A stretch of 64,000 nt of DNA from Shewanella vesiculosa (GCF_021560015.1 NZ_CP073588.1:1426001-1490000), one strand, 5' to 3'; positions 52,501 to 61,620 are shown, counted from the stretch's first letter. Numbers and translations are program-made. Notes: generated by a model from the sequence alone, not told the origin.

Positions 52501-53062
52501 AGTTAGCAGTGCCGCAATAGGGGCATCTACTTGTTAAAAATCCAGATAACACAACAAGGTTATCTCAACAGTAAAAGAGTGTGCAGCACGATTGAAGCTA
52601 CAAAACTCTTGACTAAAAAGGCACTGCCAAGTGCCCTAATGTCATCTCGTCTTTATTTATCTATTGCACAACATCTAATGCTAATCATCTTACGCAGATA
52701 TTCACAAATCATGCAAATTTTACTAACAGAGTATCGACTAGTTGCTGTAACAGGTTTTTTACTGATTTCGCGCACGGTTAGATCACTTTTTAATCCCAAA
52801 ACCAGTAACATTTTCAGCCTTTATAAAAACGGCGCAATTAAAACCTGCAATGGCGTGTAATGCAAGTTAATTACCGAATAATTACCAGAAAAAAACGCCT
52901 ATAATCGATGAGTTAAACATCAATAAACAGTACCTCAACCATAAATGATTTTTAATCGTGCTTAATTGGCACAACGTCAGCTAAATTTACGTGTATAATT
53001 AGGTCAATTTCAAAGATCGTCTTTTCATTTTTATCTTTCATTAAAGTAGAGCAGAGTCATTC
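52501..53062. other. Divergent promoter region of speA and the CvfB-like gene
   Basis: No supported gene. A minus-strand terminator-like hairpin lies at 52613-52638 in the speA leader: GGGCACT and AGTGCC around TGGC, followed by CTTTTTAG. It could attenuate speA. The open frame at 52531-52860 on the plus strand has no family features and is discounted. Confidence 0.45.
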
Positions 53063-53896
53063 ATGATACAAATCGGTAAACGTTATTCATTAGAAGTCGT
53101 TAAACAAGTTAATTTTGGGGTTTATCTAAATGCTCAAGAGCTTGGGCAAGTCTTGCTTCCTAATAAATTTGTCCCTACCGGTTGTAATGTCGGTGATATG
53201 GTCGATGTATTTCTTTACTTAGACTCAGAAGACATTGTGATAGCTACCACCCAAAAAGCACTTGCTCAGGTAGGTGAATATGCTTACTTAAAAGTGGTTG
53301 CAACAGGCCCATATGGTGCCTTTTTAGATTGGGGATTAGACAAAGATTTATTGCTGCCTTTTGGCGAGCAACACAAACCTGCCGAAGAAGGCCACTCATA
53401 TTTAGTGTATGTTCATGCCAACCATGCCGATGAACGCATCATGGCCTCCTCTAAACTGGATAAGTTTGTTGATAAAACAGAAGCTCATTACACCGAAGGC
53501 GAACAAGTTAACTTGATCATTGGCGGCACAACAGATTTAGGCTACAAAGCTATTATCAATCACCAGCACTGGGGAGTGATATACCAAAATGAAGTATTTC
53601 AAAAACTTCGCTTTGGCCAAAAAGTCACCGGTTTTATTAAAACGATGCGCAGTGATGGCAAAATTGATCTTGTGCTGCAAAAAGGTGACAAAGATGAGCT
53701 CGATAAAAATGCTCGCTTGATCATCAATAAACTGCGCAGCGCAAACGGCTTTTTACCTTTACATGACAAAACTGATGCCGATGTTATTTATGACAAACTC
53801 GCTATGAGTAAGAAAGCCTTTAAAAAATCTGTTGGTGGTTTATTTAAAGCAGGTGAAATCACTATCGAAAGTGACGGTATTCGCTTAACTGTGTGA
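53063..53896 (+). CDS. S1 RNA-binding domain protein, CvfB/YitL-like
   Basis: A 277-residue protein made of OB/S1-like domains and a C-terminal winged helix, as in CvfB. Segments: RYSLEVVKQVNFGVYLNAQE, YAYLKVVATGPYGAFLDWG (S1), KVTGFIKTMRSDGKIDLVLQ (S1), and a wHTH end (DKLAMSKKAFKKSVGGLFKAG). It binds RNA in related bacteria and affects expression of virulence or envelope genes; the target here is unknown. A GTAGAGC ribosome-binding region precedes the ATG. Confidence 0.88.
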   Translation: MIQIGKRYSLEVVKQVNFGVYLNAQELGQVLLPNKFVPTGCNVGDMVDVFLYLDSEDIVIATTQKALAQVGEYAYLKVVATGPYGAFLDWGLDKDLLLPFGEQHKPAEEGHSYLVYVHANHADERIMASSKLDKFVDKTEAHYTEGEQVNLIIGGTTDLGYKAIINHQHWGVIYQNEVFQKLRFGQKVTGFIKTMRSDGKIDLVLQKGDKDELDKNARLIINKLRSANGFLPLHDKTDADVIYDKLAMSKKAFKKSVGGLFKAGEITIESDGIRLTV

Positions 53897-53938
53897 ACAA
53901 TAATCGATTAACCTCCCTAAACTAGTGCAATCCTTTGA

Positions 53939-53984
53939 GAAAAAGCATGGCTCTGTTATAAAAGTAATAGAATCATGCTTTTTA
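53939..53984 (+). terminator. Terminator-like hairpin after the CvfB-like gene
   Basis: AAAAAGCATG and CATGCTTTTT form a 10-bp stem with a loop of about 24 bases, ending in Ts, 40 bases past the stop. The long loop lowers confidence. Confidence 0.55.
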
Positions 53985-54001
53985 TTAAAAGGATACTGTT
54001 T

Positions 54002-54655
54002 ATGGAATTAACCCCGCTAGAAGCTCGAGTTATCGGGTGCTTGCTCGAAAAAGAACTTACAACTCCTGATCAATATCCCCTGTCATTAAACTCACTTACC
54101 TTAGCATGTAACCAAAAAAGTAGCCGTGAACCGGTTATGTCACTCAGTGAATCTCAAGTACAAACGATACTCGAAGACCTCACTAAAAAACGCTTAATCA
54201 GTGAGCAATCCGGTTTTGGCAGTCGCGTCGTAAAATATAAACATCGCTTTTGTAATACCGAGTTCAGCGAATTACAGTTAACCAGTGCTGAAGTTGGATT
54301 AATTTGTGTGTTGTTATTACGTGGTCCTCAAACGCCAGGGGAACTCAAAACGCGCTCAAATAGACTGCACGAGTTCACTGATGTATCTCAAGTTGAATCC
54401 GTATTACTGGCATTAAGCCAAGGTGAAAAACCCTTAGTAGTACAACTTGCTCGAGAGCCGAATAAACGTGATTGCCGCTTTCTTGAGTGCTTCAGTGGTA
54501 ATGTTGACGACTATGATGTTAACAGCAGTGATGCCATTGTGGTTTCAGGCCACACGCAGCAAACATTACAGCAAGATACTCGGATTGCAGAATTAGAGCG
54601 CAGAGTTGAATTGCTGGAACAAAAGCTCGCACAATTAGAACCCCTATTAGACTAA
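54002..54655 (+). CDS. yceH: UPF0502 protein YceH
   Basis: A 217-residue DUF480 protein with two winged-helix-like halves: [40 protein letters not shown], and [25 protein letters not shown]-terminal coiled coil follows ([17 protein letters not shown]). The ATG at 54002 has AAGGATA upstream; the frame from 53975 overlaps the terminator and is rejected. Function is unknown, though the fold suggests nucleic-acid binding. Confidence 0.93.
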   Translation: MELTPLEARVIGCLLEKELTTPDQYPLSLNSLTLACNQKSSREPVMSLSESQVQTILEDLTKKRLISEQSGFGSRVVKYKHRFCNTEFSELQLTSAEVGLICVLLLRGPQTPGELKTRSNRLHEFTDVSQVESVLLALSQGEKPLVVQLAREPNKRDCRFLECFSGNVDDYDVNSSDAIVVSGHTQQTLQQDTRIAELERRVELLEQKLAQLEPLLD

Positions 54656-54693
54656 CTTATGCTTTTCGTTAAACGGTAAGCAAGGACAACATT

Positions 54694-55527
54694 ATGGAAA
54701 GTACTGCCTCCCCATCAACATTGACTCATATTTGGTTATTAGCCAAATATGAGTTAAGCAAACGCTTTACCAATAAGAGCGGCATGATTTCATTAATTGC
54801 CTTTATGTTAATTTGGGCAATTTTATTACTGTATCCAATTAAGAGTGCATCTGAATTTATTATGCAGCCAAACTTCAGAGACTTTACCGAAGCACTCTTT
54901 GGACCTGGGAGTTTACGCCATCTATTCGAATGGCCAGTTGAAGAATTTGCAGTGTTCTGGCTAGCCGCACTATATCTGTTTCCCATGTTCAGTATTTTTA
55001 TCGCCGCAGATCAATTTAGCTCAGATAAGCAACGTGGTAGCTTGCGATTTTTAACCTTAAGAGTTAGTCGTAGCAGTTTGTTTTTTGGACGTTTTTTAGG
55101 TCAAATGCTGATCCAATTAATGCTTATTGTGTTAACACTGTTGGCCACTATCGCATTGGCTCTTTCGCGTGATATGTCATTATTACTGCCATCGATCACC
55201 ACCAGCTTATTAGTGATGGTGAACTTAGTCATTGTATTATTGCCCTACACTGCCGCCATGGCGGTGCTGTCATTACATGCCAACTCGGCCAGACAAGCGA
55301 GTATCTTTGCGGTTATCTTATGGGCTGTGGTATCGATTTTTATTGCCTTGATCAATATGAACTTCCCCCAACTGAGCTGGTTAAATTGGATATTGCCAGG
55401 TTCGCAAATTTCTAATTTAATTAATACTCAAGGGCTAAGCTCTTTCGCACTTGCTCCCATCCCATTACTGCAAACTGCGGTTATTTTATTTGTCGGTAAA
55501 CACTTAATGAGCCGGAGCGCACTATGA
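54694..55527 (+). CDS. ABC-2 type transporter permease
   Basis: A 277-residue inner-membrane protein with about six hydrophobic segments, the first at roughly residues 30-50 after a short cytoplasmic N-terminus. The ABC-2 hallmark SSDKQRGSLRFLTLRVSRSS links the first two membrane segments. Its stop overlaps the start of the ATPase gene by 4 bases (ATGA), so the two form one transporter. The substrate is unknown. Confidence 0.9.
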   Translation: MESTASPSTLTHIWLLAKYELSKRFTNKSGMISLIAFMLIWAILLLYPIKSASEFIMQPNFRDFTEALFGPGSLRHLFEWPVEEFAVFWLAALYLFPMFSIFIAADQFSSDKQRGSLRFLTLRVSRSSLFFGRFLGQMLIQLMLIVLTLLATIALALSRDMSLLLPSITTSLLVMVNLVIVLLPYTAAMAVLSLHANSARQASIFAVILWAVVSIFIALINMNFPQLSWLNWILPGSQISNLINTQGLSSFALAPIPLLQTAVILFVGKHLMSRSAL

Positions 55528-56423
55528 GTATCATTCAATGTGACAACCTTTCTAAGCAATATGGTAATAAACTGGCGCTCGACACAGTATCGTTAACGTT
55601 GACACAGGGCGCACCCATTGCATTAGTTGGTCCTAATGGGGCCGGCAAAACGACCTTATTCAGTTTATTATGTGGGTATATTCAACCCACCAATGGCAGC
55701 ATTAGCATTTTAGGCCACAAGCCAGGTAGCAAAGCGCTGCAAGGACTATTATCGGCATTACCACAAGATGCAGCATTAGATCCTAATTTTAGTATCGTGT
55801 CACAACTGCAATTCTTTGCCCAATTACAAGGCATGACAACAAAAGCCGCCAAGCAAGAAGCATTACGAGTACTCGCGCTTGTTGATTTAACCGATTCTGC
55901 TGAAGCTAAGCCCAAAAGCTTAAGTCACGGGATGAGCAAACGAGTCTCAATAGCACAAGCGTTAATGGGTTCACCTAAAATTGTCTTACTCGATGAACCA
56001 ACAGCTGGACTTGATCCTGCCAATGCGAAAAAAATCCGCCAGATTGTTAAAGATTTATCAGGTAATACAACTTTTGTGATCAGCTCGCATAATCTTGATG
56101 AACTTGAAAAGTTATGCGACCAAGTTGTCTATCTTGAGCATGGCAAACTACAACAATCTGTATCGATAAAAGCCAGTCAAGCAACTGACTTTATTACCCT
56201 GACAATGAAATCGTGTGACATGGATAGCCTCCACCAAAAACTATTGGGGCTAAACGATATTATTCAAGTTAGACGCATCGGTGATGATCAATATGTTATT
56301 GAGTACCAAAAGCAATCTGGCTTCGCCATTGAAATACAATTATTTGAACTGTTTACGGTGAATCAATGGCAATATAAAGCCTTGCTGAAAGGCCGAACTT
56401 TAGAAGAAACCTTATTCTCTTAA
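55524..56423 (+). CDS. ABC transporter ATP-binding protein
   Basis: A 299-residue nucleotide-binding subunit. Walker A GPNGAGKTTL, Q-loop in SALPQDAALD, signature LSHGMSKRVSIAQAL (a variant of LSGGQ), Walker B IVLLDEPTAGLD, H-loop SSHNLDEL. The C-terminal 90 residues are the extra domain of exporter-type ATPases. It pairs with the upstream permease. A multidrug, antibiotic or lipid exporter is possible. Confidence 0.93.
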   Translation: MSIIQCDNLSKQYGNKLALDTVSLTLTQGAPIALVGPNGAGKTTLFSLLCGYIQPTNGSISILGHKPGSKALQGLLSALPQDAALDPNFSIVSQLQFFAQLQGMTTKAAKQEALRVLALVDLTDSAEAKPKSLSHGMSKRVSIAQALMGSPKIVLLDEPTAGLDPANAKKIRQIVKDLSGNTTFVISSHNLDELEKLCDQVVYLEHGKLQQSVSIKASQATDFITLTMKSCDMDSLHQKLLGLNDIIQVRRIGDDQYVIEYQKQSGFAIEIQLFELFTVNQWQYKALLKGRTLEETLFS

Positions 56424-57335
56424 TATTTAGAGATTATTCAGAATATGACTTATGCTCATCAGCTTCGCTAGTGATGAGAAAGCGACTCACTGCACGTTAT
56501 TGCAATAGTATGTAGTCCCCTTATTTATGACTAACTAGCACTTTTTCATAAACGAGGGGATCCAACAATGTCACATCATCATCCCCTCTCAATTCCGTGA
56601 TCATCTCTTGATATTAACAATGCTCAAACACTATCCATTCCTAAAAATACTCTTAAACTCGCACTCCTTAGTCACTCGCTTGGACTAGCAGGCATAGACT
56701 GTATTAACCAAGAGTAAATTAAGCAAGAGTAAATTAAGCACACAGCGGCACAACTTACATCAGCCAGTTATTGTCATTACATCTAGCGGATCAGTTTGAG
56801 CAAATTTTTAATTACTCAGGTTAAGCTATGGGAAGTAAGTAAGCTAAATCCACCCCATTCGGCCTATTTCATTAACCTCGCATTTGTTTTGTTAGCAACA
56901 CCGATCAACACCTTAATAACAAGCCCATTGCAAAACAATGAAATCCAATCCGCGATACAAACAACTGTTTGATAATCGTTTATTATCCCGAGTCGAGCTT
57001 ATTCTCTATTAAATGACAAGCCTCAAGCCCATAGCGGCGAGTAATCGATGATTAAACAAACTCTAATGAAAAATGATTAACGCGATACCAGGTCTAAGCA
57101 TTAGAAAATAATATAATAAGCGTAAGTAAAACTGAGATTTATGTTAATAGATGGTAGAAGGTGGATGAAGGATGAAGGATGAAGGACAGTAATTGATCAT
57201 GACGTGATAAAAACAGATAGTTTTTTGATGATAACAACCGATAGCAAGAGCTGGTTGATGATGATTGATATGGGTATGGGTATGGGTATGGGTATGGCGA
57301 CAATACAACAAGAGTGTAAAGAGTAAACTTTTAAA
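56424..57335. other. Long intergenic region with short tandem repeats
   Basis: About 900 bases without a supported gene. It contains a 15-base unit twice in tandem (AAGAGTAAATTAAGC, 56710-56739), GGATGAA three times (57163-57183) and ATGGGT four times (57270-57293). Frames are short and broken. The slippage-prone repeats suggest relaxed selection or an old gene remnant. Confidence 0.5.
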
Positions 57336-57369
57336 ATAAAAAAAACTGCAGCAATAAATTGCTACAGCT
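57336..57369 (-). terminator. Terminator of the cold-shock gene
   Basis: Read leftward, CTGTAGCAA pairs with TTGCTGCAG (one mismatch) around TTTA, followed by an eight-T run, about 35 bases after the stop. Confidence 0.8.
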
Positions 57370-57401
57370 TTAAAGTCCTAACATTTAGCTCGAGCTAAAT
57401 A

Positions 57402-57608
57402 TTAAACTACTGAAACGTTCTCAGCTTGAGGACCTTTCTGACCTTGAGTCACAGTGAAAGAAACTTTCTGACCTTCGTCAAGAGTTTTGAAACCGTCTGA
57501 ATTGATAGCACGGAAGTGAACGAATACGTCTGGACCAGACTCTTGCTCAATAAATCCGAAACCTTTATCAGAGTTAAACCACTTAACAACACCAGTAACT
57601 TGAGACAT
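57402..57608 (-). CDS. Cold-shock domain protein
   Basis: A 68-residue CspA-family RNA/DNA chaperone with RNP1 KGFGFI and RNP2 VFVHF in a single OB fold. The acidic start and [12 protein letters not shown] ending are typical of small Csp proteins. It has its own sigma-70 promoter and a leader of about 124 bases, as in cold-inducible csp genes, where the leader controls translation. Which paralogue (CspA, CspC, CspD-like) cannot be decided. Confidence 0.93.
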   Translation of the reverse strand: MSQVTGVVKWFNSDKGFGFIEQESGPDVFVHFRAINSDGFKTLDEGQKVSFTVTQGQKGPQAENVSVV

Positions 57609-57738
57609 AATATAAATCCTGTAAAAAAATAGTTAAAGCCTTAACGGCGGTAAAGCTGGAAAATGCCGGTATTACTTATGTTTACAGGACGAAACTGTTC
57701 GTATTGATAAATATAAGCCCAACCTTCAAGCTGAGTAA

Positions 57739-57766
57739 ACTATAAACCATTTTAGAAATAAGTCAA
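57739..57766 (-). promoter_or_regulatory. Sigma-70 promoter of the cold-shock gene
   Basis: On the minus strand TTGACT (plus 57761-57766) and TATAGT (plus 57739-57744) are separated by 16 bases. The predicted start near 57732 gives a long untranslated leader to the ATG at 57608. Confidence 0.65.
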
Positions 57767-57861
57767 CAAACATCGGCAAAACAACCCTATTTATTTAATG
57801 CCATCACAAAACGGTTTATCTTTGAGCATCAAATAGTTATTTATATCAATTATCTGATTGT

Positions 57862-58683
57862 TTATTGTTCGCGTTGATGAATTTCGATTTTAAAGTCTAT
57901 CTCACATTCGAGCCCTTGCTCTATTATTTGAGACTTTTGTGAGTCACTCAGCTTCCAGGCGTAAGGCGTCATATTAAGAAAATGATCAATATCTTCTGTA
58001 CGCGTCAGTGACAACGAATAACCAAGCTCTTCATGCGCTAAATAAGTAAATCCTGCTAATACTATCGACTCTTCAGAGTGTAGTTTTGGTTCACTGTAAA
58101 TCTTCTTCTTTAACGCATAGTGATGCATAGGACCTGGTGACACAGTAATGAGTATTCCTCCTGGTTTTATCACCCTTTGTAACTCTTCAATTTTAGAGGG
58201 CGCATAAATACGGATGGCTAAATCAAAACTGTCGTCTGCAAAAGGCATTTCAAATGCACTCGCAACGCAAAAATTCATTGTTGAATAGCGTTTTGCGGCA
58301 TAACGAATGGCAAACTTAGAAATATCCAGCCCGAAAAGTTCAATATCGGATTGCGTGGCAGATTGTAGTGTTTCAAACAACCTATGACTGTAATATCCCT
58401 CACCACAGCCTATATCAAGGATCTTGTTTACATCAGTGGTATATTCAAGCGCTAACTGATTTACCTTGTCACTTAGTGGTTGATAAAAACCTTGATTAAG
58501 AAACTCCCGCCTAGCAAACATCATTTCTTTGTTATCACCAGGATCTTTGGTTTTCTTCTTCTGTACTGGTAATAAATTAACGTAACCTTCTTTAGCAAAA
58601 TCAAATTGATGGCGTTGTTCACATTGCAATGATTTTTGATTTTGTACTAATGGGGCATTACAAATAGGGCAAATATAAGACAT
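57862..58683 (-). CDS. rlmA: 23S rRNA (guanine-N1)-methyltransferase RlmA
   Basis: Methylates G745 of 23S rRNA. A start at 58683 (MSYICPICNAPL) gives about 273 residues and the usual N-terminal zinc finger, C5 and C8 with later Cys and His in LQCEQRHQFD. Then FAKEGYVNLLPVQ, the SAM motif ILDIGCGEGYYSHRL, IRIYAPSKIEEL and NMTPYAWKLS follow, all matching RlmA. The upstream extension to 58725 overlaps the neighbouring gene and is rejected. Confidence 0.95.
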   Translation of the reverse strand: MSYICPICNAPLVQNQKSLQCEQRHQFDFAKEGYVNLLPVQKKKTKDPGDNKEMMFARREFLNQGFYQPLSDKVNQLALEYTTDVNKILDIGCGEGYYSHRLFETLQSATQSDIELFGLDISKFAIRYAAKRYSTMNFCVASAFEMPFADDSFDLAIRIYAPSKIEELQRVIKPGGILITVSPGPMHHYALKKKIYSEPKLHSEESIVLAGFTYLAHEELGYSLSLTRTEDIDHFLNMTPYAWKLSDSQKSQIIEQGLECEIDFKIEIHQREQ

Positions 58684-58708
58684 GTTGGACTCTAGAGTTA
58701 CTGAAAAA

Positions 58709-59512
58709 TTAAAGATCGTCTTCACACAGCTTATTGACCATTTCCGACACGTCTTTAGGGGCTAATAGTTCAAAACAATCTAATTTACGTTGTAGTTGTT
58801 CATTACTAACAATCTGTTCATTTGATGAATATCCTAAGTTGGTACGCTCTAATGACTGATGATAGGTGCGTAACAACCATTGGTGCTTATTTTGCAATAA
58901 ATGATCAAGTTTTAATAGCTCGGTTGATACACCAGGGTGGATTTTCCCCGACTCACCGCGCAAATAGTCACGTAACTCTCGTCGTACTTGCTCTAATTCA
59001 CTAATATGAACAGCAAGCATGTTAGAGGGCTCATCATGATCAAACTTACGGCCTAATATCGCTTTAGCCATAACGAGAACTTGAGGTTCGCTCAAAATCC
59101 GTAAATCATTCTCTAAGGTTACTAATTCAAAACGAGTTTCGGTGGATAAACTAAAATAAACACCCGCATCGATGTTAATGCTAACCGTTACACCACGTCT
59201 TAGCTGTTCAATACACACCCGAGGCGCCACGCCTGCTAAAGGATATAACTTTATCCCCTGCCCCACACTACGTCTTTGCTGTGGAGTATTGATTGTCGGC
59301 GGCATCGTTTCAAAAGCAAAACTCAAGAACGGCTGAATTCGGGTGATGAGAGTCGCTTGAGTATGACTAACTTGGCTAACCACAAACTCAACCAAAGGAC
59401 TACTCATCGCTGATAACACTAATAAGTCACTCACACTATCAGGTAAGTGAAGCGTCAACGCAGTAGGTTGAACTATTTCACTCACACAGGGTTGAGTAAA
59501 TACATGATGCAT
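58709..59512 (-). CDS. Protein of unknown function
   Basis: A 267-residue soluble protein without signal peptide. The N-terminal half is beta-rich (LTLHLPDSVSDLLVLSAMSS, GVAPRVCIEQLRRGVTVSIN). The C-terminal half is helical and charged (HISELEQVRRELRDYLRGES, NEQLQRKLDCFELLAPKDVS), perhaps a coiled coil. I do not recognise a family. It ends 25 bases before rlmA on the same strand, so co-transcription is likely. Confidence 0.7.
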   Translation of the reverse strand: MHHVFTQPCVSEIVQPTALTLHLPDSVSDLLVLSAMSSPLVEFVVSQVSHTQATLITRIQPFLSFAFETMPPTINTPQQRRSVGQGIKLYPLAGVAPRVCIEQLRRGVTVSINIDAGVYFSLSTETRFELVTLENDLRILSEPQVLVMAKAILGRKFDHDEPSNMLAVHISELEQVRRELRDYLRGESGKIHPGVSTELLKLDHLLQNKHQWLLRTYHQSLERTNLGYSSNEQIVSNEQLQRKLDCFELLAPKDVSEMVNKLCEDDL

Positions 59513-59712
59513 AGAATATCCCTTTATTACGTTATTGAATTTTAATCAGCAAATCCTCATTAGTCACGAGTAAACGAGTAAATGAGTCAATATTAGAATT
59601 AATTTAATTGTAGATTAACTCATTATCATTTTTTTATGCTGATAAATATTAACATGATTTTACTCGGGAAAAGGATCTTATATTGACTATGGCTAACGCA
59701 ATTCAACCGTCC

Positions 59713-59847
59713 CTATTTTGAGGTGTACACGCCCGTTTTGTCGCATATCCATAAAGCGCTTGGGTGCTCTTCCATGTGGTGCAGTTGATTGTTTTCAATG
59801 CAGCAACCGCAGTGTTCGCACACGTAATAGGCTGTTAATGTGTTCAC
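59713..59847 (-). CDS. Small cysteine-rich protein, possible phage zinc-finger remnant
   Basis: A 44-codon frame with GTG start: NTLTAYYVCEHCGCC, then ENNQLHHMEEHPSALWICD and a stop at 59713. The Cys pairs (CEHCGCC and a late Cys) suggest a small metal-binding knuckle like those of phage regulators. It overlaps the truncated endolysin frame in a different register, consistent with a recombination joint between two phage genes. It may be a fragment. Confidence 0.4.
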   Translation of the reverse strand: MNTLTAYYVCEHCGCCIENNQLHHMEEHPSALWICDKTGVYTSK

Positions 59848-60108
59848 CCTCGCTTAATGGCGGGGTGAGTTTCACCAATTCACGGTCAAAGGTGTTAAGG
59901 CTGCTAGCCAGCATGTCTAGGCACTGCTGGTTAGTGAACACCATGCCAAGTTTAATGTTGTGGCCAGTTTGGCCAAAGCAAGCCGTTTCAATACCGGCAG
60001 GGTCAATATAGGTGCGTAATACTTCACCTTCACCCGTAGCAACTAACACACCGCCAGTACGAATGGCACCAGTAAAACCCAGCGCCATAGCCTCGTTTTA
60101 ATATTCAT
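59795..60108 (-). pseudogene. Truncated phage endolysin (lysozyme, GH24-like)
   Basis: A piece of a phage lysozyme: TGAIRTGGVLVATGEGEVLR with the likely catalytic Glu, TYIDPAGIETACFGQTGHNI, then LVKLTPPLSEGEH. The usual downstream catalytic and C-terminal parts are missing; after GEH the frame runs into unrelated sequence and stops. The ATG at 60108 (MNIKT, with AGGTG upstream) is one base out of frame with the body, so the gene has both a frameshift and a truncation. It is a remnant of an integrated phage. Confidence 0.75.
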
Positions 60109-60130
60109 GCAGCACCTGGTAAAAATGAGC

Positions 60131-60157
60131 AAAAAAAAGGGCTCCAATACAGGAGCA
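60131..60157 (-). terminator. Terminator-like hairpin before the endolysin remnant
   Basis: GCTCC and GGAGC (60141-60145 and 60152-60156) pair; read leftward the stem is followed by CCTTTTTTTT. The stem is short. Confidence 0.5.
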
Positions 60158-60272
60158 CAACGGCGGGTGATATAAGCAAAGAGAACGCAAAGAGAAACAA
60201 GAGAGGAAGCAAAGCCAGTTACGCAGTGGTATCAAGCTTAACTAAACTGTAGCTGTTTTTAGGGTTGAAAAT

Positions 60273-60309
60273 ACGCCATATATGGCGTGTTTTACGCCAC
60301 ATATGGCGT
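60273..60309. promoter_or_regulatory. Pair of operator-like palindromes
   Basis: ACGCCATATATGGCGT (60273-60288, perfect palindrome) and ACGCCACATATGGCGT (60294-60309, one mismatch) lie with centres 21 bases apart, two helical turns. They probably bind a dimeric repressor cooperatively. The context suggests a phage operator controlling the leftward phage remnant. Confidence 0.6.
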
Positions 60310-60527
60310 TGGTCGAATTGAATTTGTGTGATACGTAAAACCGATAATGTCTAGATTTGATTTAAAAGTTATCGGTTAAGTGAGTTGCTTTGATTGAACA
60401 GTTTTTAACACTTAAAAGTCTTGAATCTTGAAGATAGAAAAAAGCCTAATCATTTTATCTCTAACCTTTGGGCTAAAATAGGTTAGTATTATGATCAAAT
60501 TAATAATAAGAATAATTAATAAATTTA

Positions 60528-60585
60528 GAAACAATGCACAACTCAATGGCGAGTGAAGCGAGTCCGTTGGAATTGTTTGTTAGAA
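60528..60585 (-). other. attC-like site after the coiled-coil membrane gene
   Basis: Left arm TAACAAACAATTCCAACGG and right arm CCATTGAGTTGTGCATTG form an imperfect inverted repeat, with ACTCGCTTCACTCG in the centre. The preceding gene reads through the left arm to end in QFQRTRFTRH. Confidence 0.5.
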
Positions 60586-60983
60586 CGTTTTTTTGATTCA
60601 ATTTCTAGCTCCAGAAGTTCTAACTCTAACTCCATCTTTTTATCAATCTGCGGTTGCACCTTTTTTTCCCACGCCTGAAACCCCCAACCCGCCACGAATA
60701 GGCCAAAGAACGACGAAGATATCAAAAAGTATAGAAAAGTTTTCTTGTCCTTCTTTGTAATATCGATTAATTCATCGATTCGTTTTAATTGAGCGCGATC
60801 TACGTCCGTCATCTTTTCTAGTTTTTCTATTTTCGCAGATTCTTCAAACCACTTTATGACCTTTTCATTGGTAGAATTCTGTACATATACCATAGCAATT
60901 AGTGACGCTATAAATACTACCAACCCAAATCCAGCATAAAACTTGTGGACACTATCAGTTGCAATTGGAATATTTGGATTCAT
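60543..60983 (-). CDS. Membrane protein with coiled coil, cassette-borne
   Basis: A 146-residue protein with one N-terminal membrane helix (GLVVFIASLIAMVYV) and a second near residue 90 (FLYFLISSSFFGLFVAGWGF). The intervening and C-terminal parts are charged coiled coil (EKLEKMTDVDRAQLKRIDEL; ELELLELEIE). The last 15 residues (KRSNKQFQRTRFTRH) are encoded by the attC-like site, typical of cassette genes that run into attC. Function unknown. Confidence 0.7.
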   Translation of the reverse strand: MNPNIPIATDSVHKFYAGFGLVVFIASLIAMVYVQNSTNEKVIKWFEESAKIEKLEKMTDVDRAQLKRIDELIDITKKDKKTFLYFLISSSFFGLFVAGWGFQAWEKKVQPQIDKKMELELELLELEIESKKRSNKQFQRTRFTRH

Positions 60984-61047
60984 TCATATCTCCATTGAGT
61001 TCAACCACAACTACCTCGATAAACATAACGCCAGCTTGCGGAGTCTG

Positions 61048-61101
61048 ATTGCACGCTAAAAGTGTCAACTTAAAATATAAAAATAATCGTGGGTGGCCAT
61101 G
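61048..61101. repeat. 54-base dispersed repeat, copy A
   Basis: It begins ATTGCACGCTAAAAGTGTCA and ends GTGGGTGGCCATG. It is about 85 percent identical by eye to 63535-63587 in the same orientation. It starts about 10 bases after the stop of the 169-residue gene. Confidence 0.75.
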
Positions 61102-61110
61102 TTTTACTTG

Positions 61111-61620
61111 CTATACGTATTTCGAATTTTTAACCGAATTGAACCATTCAGTTATTATAGGTATCAGGTAGATAAGCTTTACTTCTTTATTGTTTGATAC
61201 CGCGAATATAAAGTTAGAAAGCTGGTAATGATGAGTATCAGCAATAGTGCCAACATGATTTAGTGTTTTCAGGGTGCCACTTTTTATTTCATCTAAACCA
61301 CCCCACCATTCAGCTTCGTGTTTCCAATAATTTGCAGCGGAATTTATTGCTGTTGCATATGCTATCCCGGAACGATGGCGTGGCCCCAACTTATACGCAT
61401 TATCTTTATCTATGTTTGAAAAAGAAGCCGCTTCAACTAAGAATTGTTGTGCTGCCACTAGACCTACACCAACAAAATACTCTGATTTATCAAATAAACC
61501 ATCAGTTTCAGGATCAGAAGAGTTATTAATTTCAAAGTTTATTTCAGATAGTTTTACGTCGAGCATAGCAAAAAGCTCTTTTAGCCTTGGAAGACATACT
61601 ACTGTATCTAGCATATTCAT
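61111..61620 (-). CDS. Helical protein of unknown function, cassette-borne
   Basis: A 169-residue soluble protein starting MNMLDTVVCLPRLKELFAML, with AINSAANYWKHEAEWWGGLD and a hydrophobic C-terminal stretch (VKLIYLIPIITEWF). No family recognised. An RxxxxH-type motif is absent, so a HEPN toxin call is not supported. The start at 61620 or two codons later. The upstream flank has CGTTATGTGTATGCGTTAT, resembling attC right ends. Confidence 0.65.
   Translation of the reverse strand: MNMLDTVVCLPRLKELFAMLDVKLSEINFEINNSSDPETDGLFDKSEYFVGVGLVAAQQFLVEAASFSNIDKDNAYKLGPRHRSGIAYATAINSAANYWKHEAEWWGGLDEIKSGTLKTLNHVGTIADTHHYQLSNFIFAVSNNKEVKLIYLIPIITEWFNSVKNSKYV

Noticed and set aside
52531..52860. Open frame of 109 codons upstream of the CvfB-like gene
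   Set aside because: Composition is not protein-like in its neighbours' style and it overlaps the speA leader hairpin on the other strand.
57270..57293. ATGGGT repeat as a telomere or origin element
   Set aside because: Only four copies in an ordinary intergenic stretch, with no DnaA boxes or replication genes nearby.
61111..61620. HEPN-type toxin
   Set aside because: No RxxxxH motif and no adjacent antitoxin-like gene.
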